From assembly GCA_934183145.1 (NCBI GenBank), contig CAKPSA010000037.1:1-10979 (forward strand): 10,979 bases of DNA, written 5' to 3'. The position numbers were made by a program, and so were the translations under genes. This DNA comes from an uncultured Veillonella sp. (GTDB lineage: Bacteria; Bacillota; Negativicutes; Veillonellales; Veillonellaceae). Under the pieces are notes generated by a model. That model was not told where the DNA came from and made no database searches. It was given only the letters and a program-made list of their open reading frames with translations. Shown here piece after piece: positions 1 through 5,567 of this stretch; within the stretch, counting starts at the first letter, position 1, and each line of letters begins with the position of its first letter.

Positions 1-521
1 CGAATGATGGAAACGAGGTCTTCACGCACTTGTTTTCGTAAGTTCCAATCGAGTGCAGATAAAGGCTCATCAAGGAGCAGAATAGTCGGTTTTGAGTAGA
101 GCGCACGACCTAGTGCAACCCGCTGTTGCTCACCACCAGATAAGCTACCAGCCTTGGTATTACGATATTTTTCAAGGCCTAGGCGCTTTAATAAACTGTC
201 GCACATATCAGGTGTACCACGTTTACTATAGGTAATATTATGTTCTACCGACAAGTGAGGAAATACAATATTGCCTTGCGGCATATAGCCTACTTGCCGT
301 TTTTGAGCGGGCACCCATATCTTTTTGTCTCGATCAACCCACGTCGTTTCATCGTATTGAATAGTGCCAGTTGTGGGTTTTACAAGACCTGCAATACATT
401 TGATAAAGGTACTTTTACCACTGCCAGATTGACCAGTCAGCACAGTAATGCCGGAAGACAGTGCCCCATCAGCTTTCACAGTCACAGAAGGTCTAGCTAC
501 AGTAAAAGAAAATGTAATCAT
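1..521 (-). CDS. modC: ModC, molybdate ABC transporter ATP-binding protein (partial, C-terminus beyond window)
   Basis: This is the ATPase that powers molybdate import together with the ModB membrane channel and the ModA binding protein, acting on the cytoplasmic face of the membrane. About 173 codons are visible. They hold Walker A (GQSGSGKST, residues 30-38), a Q-loop (YMPQ), the ABC signature LSGGEQQR, Walker B ILLLDEP and the D-loop SALD, all in order, so the nucleotide-binding domain is intact as far as it is seen. The ATG at 521 is preceded by AGGAGG. The stop of modB overlaps that site, leaving 8 bases between the genes, so translational coupling is likely. The family's C-terminal molybdate-binding (MOP/TOBE) domain would lie outside the window, so its presence cannot be judged. 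The specific assignment to molybdate rests on the adjacent modB and modA. Confidence 0.9.
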   Translation of the reverse strand, partial: MITFSFTVARPSVTVKADGALSSGITVLTGQSGSGKSTFIKCIAGLVKPTTGTIQYDETTWVDRDKKIWVPAQKRQVGYMPQGNIVFPHLSVEHNITYSKRGTPDMCDSLLKRLGLEKYRNTKAGSLSGGEQQRVALGRALYSKPTILLLDEPLSALDWNLRKQVREDLVSII

Positions 522-529
522 AGAACCTC

Positions 530-1198
530 CTAGTTATTATCTGTATGACGGAACAAGGACCCCTTTGTAATGAGGTGAATACCGCTCAACAATGCCAATG
601 TAAGGACACAAATATAAACAACAAGCTCAAAAGCATCCATGTACTGCCCTGCCTCTACGTAAGAGTAAATAGCTAACGGCATAGTACGGGTTACCTTCGG
701 AATATTACCAGCGATTAAGATGGTAGCACCAAATTCCCCCATGGCGCGGCAGAACGCCAAGATGCTACCTGTTAAAATACCTTTCCATGCAAGAGGCACA
801 GATATGGTAAAGAATATACGCAATTCTGAAGCACCCAATGTACGCGCTACGTCCTCCATATTATGATCAACTGACTGCAACGCAGAGCGCACCGTTTGAT
901 AAAATAGGGGGAATGCAATGACAGAGGATGCAACGACTGCACCAGAAGCGGCAAAGACTACACTCATGCCATGAGCTTCGAGCCACGCGCCAAAAGCATA
1001 ACCTGGAGTAAATACCATGAGAAGAGCAAAGCCCACAACTACTGGTGGCAATACAAGGGGCAATGTAATTAGGGCATCTAAAATAGCCATACCGCCCCAC
1101 TTACAGCGATTCATCCAATAACAAGCGCCTAAGCCAGTAATAATTACAATAAATAGAGCAATGCTCGCCACCCATAAGGATAACCAAAATGGACTCAT
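530..1198 (-). CDS. modB: ModB, molybdate ABC transporter permease
   Basis: Integral membrane channel subunit for molybdate uptake, 222 residues, close to the usual ModB length. Hydrophobic segments fall roughly at residues 5-27, 38-64, 80-104, 138-162 and 190-210. The LPLVLPP stretch (46-52) and the cytoplasmic coupling (EAA-type) loop, ARTLGAS onward to VPLAWKG (118-140), followed by GEFGAT (154-159), are characteristic of ModB/CysT-type permeases. The frame opens 21 bases earlier at a TTG, but a good ribosome binding site (AAAGGGGG) lies inside that extension, 7-8 bases before the ATG at 1198, so I place the start there. It is followed directly by modC. An intrinsic terminator and a candidate promoter precede it, so it may be transcribed partly apart from modA. 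Confidence 0.93.
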   Translation of the reverse strand: MSPFWLSLWVASIALFIVIITGLGACYWMNRCKWGGMAILDALITLPLVLPPVVVGFALLMVFTPGYAFGAWLEAHGMSVVFAASGAVVASSVIAFPLFYQTVRSALQSVDHNMEDVARTLGASELRIFFTISVPLAWKGILTGSILAFCRAMGEFGATILIAGNIPKVTRTMPLAIYSYVEAGQYMDAFELVVYICVLTLALLSGIHLITKGSLFRHTDNN

Positions 1199-1272
1199 GC
1201 TACGCCCCCTTTCTATCAATAAGACTAAAATCAGTAATAATAAAAATACATCTAGTTTTAAAACGATTTACT

Positions 1273-1308
1273 TATTTGCATCATATAGCATGTGAAAATG
1301 TATGTCTA
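1273..1308 (-). promoter_or_regulatory. Candidate sigma-A promoter for modBC
   Basis: Read on the minus strand there is TAGACA (1303-1308), a 17-base spacer and TATGAT (1280-1285), a good match to the housekeeping promoter pattern. It lies downstream of the modA terminator and about 75 bases before modB. The predicted transcript start is near 1273. It would give modBC transcription independent of modA. Seen as a pattern only; AT-rich DNA yields chance matches. Confidence 0.45.
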
Positions 1309-1344
1309 ACATATTCATAATAATATCTATATTGTATCATAAGA

Positions 1345-1371
1345 AAACGCTAGCCCTAAAAGCTAGCGTTT
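1345..1371 (-). terminator. Intrinsic terminator (or attenuator) after modA
   Basis: A perfect 10-bp inverted repeat (AAACGCTAGC / GCTAGCGTTT) with a 7-base loop starts 5 bases after the modA stop codon. On the minus strand it runs into TTTTCTT. The U-tract is short and interrupted, so it may be leaky and let some transcripts continue into modBC. Confidence 0.75.
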
Positions 1372-1376
1372 AACTC

Positions 1377-2165
1377 TTATTTAGCAGGAGAGAAACCGTA
1401 TTTTTCTAATACTTTTTGGCCTTCTGGGCTCATTACATATTGGTAAAAGTCTTTTGCTAATGCGTTGTCGTATTTTTTAATGATACCGATTGGATAAATA
1501 ACTGGATCATGGGAATCCGCCGATGTTACAGCAGAAATTTGAACTGCATCACCTGCCGCAATAGCATCTGTTTTATAGATAAAGCCCGCATCACCAGCAC
1601 TTTGGCTAATGGATGCTGTTACAGCTTTTACGTCTTTGGCATATACTACATTTGGTTCAACTTGTTCCCAAACACCTAATTTTGTTAATACTTGTTTACC
1701 ATAATTACCAGCTGGTACTGTTTCAGGATTACCTAAAACGATACGTTTAACAGAAGCAATTTGATTTAATTCAATTTTAGGTTGCCCTTTTGGAACTACG
1801 AGAACTAATTCATTCGTTACAAATGGTTTAACATCTGTTACAAGGTCTTTGTCTTGCAACATTTTCATATTCTTTTCGTCAGCAGAGATAAATAAGCTTG
1901 CTGGTGCACCTTGTTCAATTTGTTGGCGCAATGTACCAGAACCAGCAAAGTTAATAGCAATTTGATCATCTGCTAAGTTATGACTCTTTTTGTAGGACTC
2001 TGCCAATTCAGTAAGGGCACCTTTCAAGCTCGCTGCCGCTTGTACAGTAATCTTTTCAGATGTGCTCGGTTTAGCAGAATCTGCTACTTTGTTTGTGTCA
2101 CTACCACAGCCCACCAATAGGGCTAGCATGAAAACGCTCATTAATACTAATAGAATTCGTTTCAT
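1377..2165 (-). CDS. modA: ModA, molybdate-binding lipoprotein of the molybdate ABC transporter
   Basis: Extracytoplasmic binding protein that captures molybdate (probably tungstate too) and delivers it to ModB. The 262-residue protein has a lipoprotein signal ending in the lipobox LVGC, with the modified cysteine at residue 20. The mature part opens with VQAAASLKGAL and carries FAGSGTLRQQI (73-82), the APASLFISAD stretch (88-96), PAGNYGKQ (151-158) and GDAGFIYKTDA (191-201). These match the oxyanion-binding segments of ModA: the early AAS serine, the GSG serine, the PAG backbone and a late tyrosine. The open frame extends to a GTG at 2198, but AGGAGG sits 5 bases before the ATG at 2165 and a lipoprotein signal begins there, so this start is preferred. 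The low-GC N-terminal linker is rich in S, T and K, as expected for a tether. It is followed by an intrinsic terminator and then modBC. Confidence 0.94.
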   Translation of the reverse strand: MKRILLVLMSVFMLALLVGCGSDTNKVADSAKPSTSEKITVQAAASLKGALTELAESYKKSHNLADDQIAINFAGSGTLRQQIEQGAPASLFISADEKNMKMLQDKDLVTDVKPFVTNELVLVVPKGQPKIELNQIASVKRIVLGNPETVPAGNYGKQVLTKLGVWEQVEPNVVYAKDVKAVTASISQSAGDAGFIYKTDAIAAGDAVQISAVTSADSHDPVIYPIGIIKKYDNALAKDFYQYVMSPEGQKVLEKYGFSPAK

Positions 2166-2230
2166 AATTCCTCCTGTGCATCCCTTTGGACTCCACACTG
2201 TGAAAGCTATAGTTACTCACCGTAGAGACA
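2166..2230 (-). promoter_or_regulatory. Potential structured leader of modA mRNA
   Basis: The modA leader can form a two-part hairpin. An outer 6-bp helix pairs 2222-2227 with 2191-2196 (one G-U pair), and an inner 4-bp helix pairs 2217-2220 with 2200-2203, with a small asymmetric internal loop between. The CTCT on the 5' side of the outer helix could alternatively pair with the AGGAGG ribosome binding site. I do not see the conserved core of the molybdenum-cofactor (Moco) riboswitch. This may be an unclassified leader or chance folding. Confidence 0.3.
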
Positions 2231-2238
2231 CGTTCAAA

Positions 2239-2287
2239 GAACAAACTAAAATATACGATATATTCACATTATACTATAAGTTTGTTC
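2239..2287 (-). promoter_or_regulatory. Candidate modA promoter with nested inverted repeats
   Basis: A perfect 9-bp inverted repeat (GAACAAACT at 2239-2247, AGTTTGTTC at 2279-2287) encloses a minus-strand TATAAT at 2268-2273 and a second palindrome, AATATA-CGA-TATATT, at 2250-2264, where the transcript would start. No convincing -35 box is visible at the right distance. The layout would suit a repressor that blocks initiation, for example a ModE-type molybdate sensor, but no known operator sequence is matched. Confidence 0.45.
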
Positions 2288-2394
2288 ACTAAGATGTATG
2301 TAATAACTCACATTTTGTATATATATTTCTGATAAATACCATAAGAAATCATAATGGATAAAACTTTTAAGCCCCAAATAATACATACTATGGT

Positions 2395-2425
2395 ATCATA
2401 ATATTATGATTAACTATGCTATATA
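2395..2425 (+). promoter_or_regulatory. Perfect 16-bp palindrome and extended -10 upstream of the AEC transporter
   Basis: ATCATAATATTATGAT at 2395-2410 is its own reverse complement. Its half-site ATCATAAT recurs alone at 2348-2355. A TG-extended -10 (TGC then TATATA, 2418-2425) follows, and the palindrome occupies the expected -35 area, where no TTGACA-like box is present. This arrangement fits binding of a regulator, perhaps an activator, but an AT-rich chance palindrome is possible. Confidence 0.4.
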
Positions 2426-2450
2426 TTAATGAGAAACTCTAGGTGAGACG

Positions 2451-3440
2451 ATGAATATATTCGTATTAATAGGCCATATCTTTATGAATTCCATGATACC
2501 TATTTTAATACTAATAGGGGTTGGATTTATATTAGATAGAAAATTCAAACTAGATCTGTATACGCTGAGTAAGCTGAACTTCTATATATTGCTACCTACC
2601 TTTATATTCAGAGCTATGTATGAAGCAAAACTTAATGCAGGCACCTTAGAAATTGTATTTGTTGCATTATGTGTGCTCATATTAAACTCTATACTTTCGG
2701 ATATAGTAGGTAAAATACGGGGGTATGACGTAGCCAAGATAGCGACCTTAAAAAACTGCGTTATGTTTAACAACGTAGGTAATATGGGCGTCGCCCTTGC
2801 TATATTTGTATTTACAAACGTCCCTTACGTTATTGATGGAGCCACGCCCTATGCAAACCTAGGTCTTGTAAGTGTCGTATCCATCATGATTATTCAAACC
2901 ATCAGCAGTAATACGTATGGGTTCTACCAAGCTGGTGCAGGCAGGTTAAGCCCACGAGATGCACTCAAAGTTGTGTTCCACATGCCAATGGTGTATGCCA
3001 TCCCAATGGCTCTAATCTGTCAGTTACTGCCTTTTGATTTACATGGTCTCTTCTTCTTTGCTCCTCTTAATATCTTTGCTAATGCCTTTGTTGGGGTTGC
3101 TATGATCGCTTTAGGCGTACAGATTAATAGGACGCCGTTAAACTTCTTTAAGCTTGATGTTATGCTGGCTTCAACCTTGCGTCTTGTTGTAAGTCCACTT
3201 ATAGCCGCTGCTATAACTATCCTATTCATCAAGTTCTATGGTCCTATGCACCCAATAGCAGCACAAACGATTATCATCACCTATAGCGTGCCAACAGCCA
3301 TCAATATGTCTCTCATTGCCATTGAAATGAAAAACAATCCAGAGTACGCTACACAAATTGTAATGGGTACAACCATACTATCAGCAGTAACCATGCCACT
3401 ATTCATTACTATAGCCTATTACCTCTTCCCATTATATTAA
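2451..3440 (+). CDS. AEC-family transporter (auxin efflux carrier/malate permease type)
   Basis: Polytopic membrane protein of 329 residues with about ten hydrophobic segments, the size and pattern of the AEC (auxin efflux carrier) family. Characterised bacterial members move malate or other small carboxylates. Visible family signatures are the opening MIPILILIGVGFILDRKF (16 residues in), the first-half FNNVGNMGVALAIF stretch (about 105-118) and the second-half YSVPTAINMSLIAIEMKNN (about 278-296), where a polar break in the helix is expected to line the transport path. The ATG at 2451 has AGGTGA about 5 bases upstream. It is the only plus-strand gene here, divergent from modA, and it ends in a strong shared terminator. 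The substrate cannot be told from sequence; malate or lactate-related acids would suit a lactate-fermenting Negativicute, but that is inference. Confidence 0.85.
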   Translation: MNIFVLIGHIFMNSMIPILILIGVGFILDRKFKLDLYTLSKLNFYILLPTFIFRAMYEAKLNAGTLEIVFVALCVLILNSILSDIVGKIRGYDVAKIATLKNCVMFNNVGNMGVALAIFVFTNVPYVIDGATPYANLGLVSVVSIMIIQTISSNTYGFYQAGAGRLSPRDALKVVFHMPMVYAIPMALICQLLPFDLHGLFFFAPLNIFANAFVGVAMIALGVQINRTPLNFFKLDVMLASTLRLVVSPLIAAAITILFIKFYGPMHPIAAQTIIITYSVPTAINMSLIAIEMKNNPEYATQIVMGTTILSAVTMPLFITIAYYLFPLY

Positions 3441-3460
3441 AAATATAAAAAACATAGATA

Positions 3461-3499
3461 AAAAAATCACTCATAGTCATCAACTATGAGTGATTTTTT
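3461..3499. terminator. Bidirectional intrinsic terminator between convergent genes
   Basis: A perfect 17-bp inverted repeat (3461-3477 with 3483-3499) with a 5-base loop. The stem bases flanking its GC-richer core are A-runs and T-runs, so both strands end in a U-tract. It lies 21 bases after the AEC gene and overlaps the stop codon of the convergent DMT gene by one base. Confidence 0.93.
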
Positions 3500-4374
3500 T
3501 ATGTCTTCGCATTTAATCTTGTTAAACAGGTTACACAAATTGTAACTATTATAGCACCTATAATTTCATTTACCCCTAATTGATGCTTAAGAATTACTAC
3601 ATCTAAACCTAAAGTAACTATTGGCCCCATCGCACTAATAATTGAAGCAAGAGCTGCACTAATTTTTTTTAGCCCAAATGACATTAAATACGATGGAATT
3701 ATAGAGCAAAAAACAGCTAGAAAAACTAAATAAAGTATAGTATGCGGTTGAATTGTAGCAAGATCTAAAAAACTATCACTAGTTAACATAATTCCTAAAA
3801 GCAAAACTACCGTAGTTATACACATATATGTACTAGTAAAAATAGTGGGACTAATATTTACAACAACTCTCTTACTATAAATCATGAATAAAGCCCAAAA
3901 AACAGCAGAAACTAAAACTAATAATACGCCTATTAAAGTGTTAGTTAAATGATTATCAACAGTAGGATTAAACATAATCGCCAAGCCTAACACCGTAGAT
4001 ATAATTAAAACTACCTTTGAAATTGTAATCCGTGACAAATCTGAGGATAAAAGAAAAACATAAATTGGAAATGTAAATAATACAGCACGTTCTAATGAGG
4101 CAGATATATATAATAACCCTATAAAATCTGTCATAGATGAAATCAAATAAAAAACTGCTCCCACAAAAGAGTATTTTAAAACCTGTTTTTTATTCACACA
4201 CTGCCAATCAAAACGAAACATTGGCAGGATAAAAAAAGGTAATGATAAAACCGCTCTACACGCTAGAACACTCAGTGGACTTAATGAATCTAAATAAATT
4301 AATTTTGCCCATATTGATTTTGTTGACAGAAATACTGTAGCAAGAAATACCACAATTATTCCAGTATTTTTCAT
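3499..4374 (-). CDS. DMT-superfamily (EamA) transporter
   Basis: Polytopic inner-membrane protein of 291 residues. It has about ten hydrophobic helices arranged as two similar halves of roughly 140 residues, the normal EamA layout. The second half begins near LIGVLLVLVSAVFWALFMIYSKR and ends with ISAALASIISAMGPIVTL and a final GAIIVTICVTCLTRL. EamA members export or import amino acids, metabolites or drugs; the substrate here is unknown. The frame runs back to an ATG at 4461, but that extension is an intrinsic terminator of the preceding gene and codes for hydrophilic, unrelated residues, so I prefer the ATG at 4374, where the first helix begins; no strong ribosome binding site is visible there. 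Its DNA is far more AT-rich than the neighbours (about 27-28% GC in two sampled 60-base lines, against about 37-48% in modA, usp and trpS), suggesting recent acquisition. Confidence 0.85.
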   Translation of the reverse strand: MKNTGIIVVFLATVFLSTKSIWAKLIYLDSLSPLSVLACRAVLSLPFFILPMFRFDWQCVNKKQVLKYSFVGAVFYLISSMTDFIGLLYISASLERAVLFTFPIYVFLLSSDLSRITISKVVLIISTVLGLAIMFNPTVDNHLTNTLIGVLLVLVSAVFWALFMIYSKRVVVNISPTIFTSTYMCITTVVLLLGIMLTSDSFLDLATIQPHTILYLVFLAVFCSIIPSYLMSFGLKKISAALASIISAMGPIVTLGLDVVILKHQLGVNEIIGAIIVTICVTCLTRLNAKT

Positions 4375-4425
4375 TAACAATTTCACTTTATATACATCTC
4401 CAACCTCATATTCACGGCAACTAAA

Positions 4426-4458
4426 AACACCTCTCATCCATAATGGGTGAAAGGTGTT
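4426..4458 (-). terminator. Intrinsic terminator of the ArsR-family gene
   Basis: The arms 4426-4441 and 4443-4458 pair over 16 positions with one mismatch and one wobble (the tip opens to a 3-base loop). On the minus strand they are followed by a run of T. The hairpin begins 18 bases after the regulator's stop codon. It overlaps the upstream extension of the DMT reading frame, which argues that the extension is not translated. Confidence 0.85.
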
Positions 4459-4476
4459 CATTAAGACAATATTATA

Positions 4477-4767
4477 TTATTGATGAGATACGTGTTCCAT
4501 ACCCATTCTTACGAGACCTTCCACATGATCATCGTTCAGAGAGTAGTATGCAGTTTTCCCTTCCTTGCGATAGGTTACAAGACGCGCTTGACGCAGTACA
4601 CGCAATTGGTGAGAAATAGCAGATTGTCCCATTCCCATTGTTTCAGCAATGTGATTTACACACATTTCATTTTCTAATAATAATTCTACTATTTTTAGGC
4701 GTGTAGGGTCACCCAAGATTTTAAACAGTTCTGCTAGCTTTAGCAATGCTTCTTGTTTGTCGCTCAT
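4477..4767 (-). CDS. ArsR/SmtB-family metal-sensing transcriptional repressor (CzrA-like zinc site)
   Basis: Small winged-helix repressor of 96 residues that would bind DNA as a dimer and let go when metal binds. The core FKILGDPTRLKIVELLL, the recognition-helix region MGQSAISHQLRVLRQARLV and the wing YRKEGKTAYYSLND are all in place. The last helix carries D79-x-H81 and, eleven residues later, H92-x-x-H95. This exactly reproduces the spacing of the interface alpha-5 site of CzrA/SmtB that binds Zn(II)/Co(II). The arsenic/cadmium-type ELCVCDL cysteine motif is absent (EMCVNHIA instead). A start at 4779 is possible, but GGGGGA lies 4-5 bases before the ATG at 4767, so that start is chosen. The gene is followed by its own terminator. 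The regulated target is not evident; the adjacent DMT transporter and the gene itself are the obvious candidates. Confidence 0.9.
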   Translation of the reverse strand: MSDKQEALLKLAELFKILGDPTRLKIVELLLENEMCVNHIAETMGMGQSAISHQLRVLRQARLVTYRKEGKTAYYSLNDDHVEGLVRMGMEHVSHQ

Positions 4768-4813
4768 ATAGTCCCCCATATAATCATCTAATGCTATTTT
4801 ATAATATAGTTCT

Positions 4814-4838
4814 CATAAAACTTAAGTTCATTCTTATG
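4814..4838. promoter_or_regulatory. Candidate operator upstream of the ArsR-family gene
   Basis: A perfect 10-bp palindrome AACTTAAGTT (4819-4828) lies about 50 bases before the regulator's start, flanked by CATAA (4814-4818) and TTATG (4834-4838) in inverted orientation but asymmetric spacing. On the minus strand it falls just upstream of TATATT/TATAAA sequences that could serve as a -10. Autoregulation is common in this family. The match to the known SmtB/CzrA 12-2-12 operator is only partial. Confidence 0.35.
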
Positions 4839-4895
4839 TATTTGTAAACCTGAAAGGCATACATATAAATATTATATCATTTTTACGATGTAAAA

Positions 4896-4923
4896 AAGAG
4901 ACTTTGTTACAACAAAGTCTCTT
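4896..4923 (-). terminator. Intrinsic terminator of the universal stress protein gene
   Basis: A perfect 13-bp inverted repeat (AAGAGACTTTGTT / AACAAAGTCTCTT) around two bases, so the effective loop is larger. It is followed on the minus strand by six T. It lies 28 bases after the usp stop and separates usp from the ArsR-family gene. Confidence 0.92.
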
Positions 4924-4951
4924 CTTATATCATATCTGTACAGGATATGAA

Positions 4952-5398
4952 TTATTTAATGATTAATACAGGGCAAGTGGAGTGACTAGTTACATAGCTA
5001 CTTACGCTACCCATGAATAAGCCTTTCAATGGACCAAGGCCACGGCTACCCATGACGATAAGGTCAGCATTGTATTTTTTAGCTACTGCTAACAATGCAG
5101 GACCAGGGGAACCAACTTCGAATACGCTTTTAACTTTTACGCCTGTAGGAATTTCTTTCACTACATCGTTAAGAATTTCTTTACCAGTTTCTTCCATATC
5201 TTCTGCAATTTGTTCAGATACGTAACCACCGGAAATTGGTGTTTGATCGAAATTGGAAATAGCAGACACGATGTTTGCAACGTGAACAACAATCAATTCA
5301 GCATGGTTGCGGTCCGCTACAGCGAGAGCATGTTCCAACGCACGTTTAGCATTTTCAGAACCATCAGTAGGTACGACAATAGTTTTGTAGGTAACCAT
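4952..5398 (-). CDS. Universal stress protein, UspA family (ATP-binding type)
   Basis: Cytoplasmic single-domain Usp of 148 residues, the usual size. It begins with the strand-loop TIVVPTDGSENAKRALEHA (residues 6-24), where the aspartate contacts adenine nucleotide in ATP-binding members. It ends with the P-loop-like motif G117-S-R-G120, nine residues, then G130-S131, followed by SYVTSHSTCPVLIIK. The complete G-2x-G-9x-G-S/T motif predicts the MJ0577-type ATP-binding class rather than the non-binding UspA class. Such proteins dimerise and support survival under starvation, acid or oxidative stress; the exact role here is unknown. AGGAGGGG lies 5 bases before the ATG at 5398. The gene is monocistronic, with its own promoter and terminator. 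Confidence 0.95.
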   Translation of the reverse strand: MVTYKTIVVPTDGSENAKRALEHALAVADRNHAELIVVHVANIVSAISNFDQTPISGGYVSEQIAEDMEETGKEILNDVVKEIPTGVKVKSVFEVGSPGPALLAVAKKYNADLIVMGSRGLGPLKGLFMGSVSSYVTSHSTCPVLIIK

Positions 5399-5403
5399 AA
5401 TAA

Positions 5404-5434
5404 CCCCTCCTATTTCTAATCCCTCAAAGGGGAT
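5404..5434 (-). promoter_or_regulatory. Possible ribosome-binding-site switch in the usp leader
   Basis: In the usp leader, ATCCC and GGGAT (5430-5434 and 5419-5423) form a 5-bp hairpin. The CCCCT at 5428-5432 can also pair with the AGGGG of the ribosome binding site (5404-5408). The two pairings exclude each other, which could make translation conditional. The helices are short and this is weak evidence. Confidence 0.2.
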
Positions 5435-5488
5435 ATGATCAAAGATCGTTTAGCCTATATTATTATATTCTAGACTATCAAGGAAAAC

Positions 5489-5506
5489 TCCTCTTTTTCT
5501 AGAGGA
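5489..5506 (-). terminator. Weak intrinsic terminator candidate after the secreted-protein gene
   Basis: TCCTCT (5489-5494) pairs with AGAGGA (5501-5506) around a 6-base loop, followed on the minus strand by GTTTTCC. It lies about 60 bases after the stop at 5568 and is the only terminator-like structure there. It also falls at the very start of the predicted usp transcript, so it could instead be a 5' stabilising hairpin. Confidence 0.45.
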
Positions 5507-5514
5507 TTTCTTTT

Positions 5515-5545
5515 ATTATAGCACAAATCATACAGATTTATACAA
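5515..5545 (-). promoter_or_regulatory. Extended -10 promoter for the universal stress protein gene
   Basis: The minus strand shows TGC followed by a perfect TATAAT (5515-5523), an extended -10. A TTGTAT at 5540-5545 is a partial -35 at a long 19-base spacing, which extended -10 promoters tolerate. The predicted leader is about 110 bases. Confidence 0.55.
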
Positions 5546-5567
5546 ATAAAAGAATATTATGTGTATA

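Noticed and set aside
240..533. A 97-codon plus-strand open frame opposite modC
   Set aside because: It lies entirely antisense to intact ABC ATPase motifs and has no ribosome binding site or family resemblance.
867..1100. A 77-codon cysteine-rich minus-strand frame inside modB
   Set aside because: It is an out-of-frame reading of modB; the cysteines come from frame-shifted codons.
2166..2230. Moco riboswitch upstream of modA
   Set aside because: The leader can fold, but I cannot find the conserved core of the known Moco RNA, so I only list an unclassified leader.
3499..4779. ArsR regulator and DMT transporter read as one simple operon
   Set aside because: A strong intrinsic terminator lies between them, so cotranscription is at most read-through.
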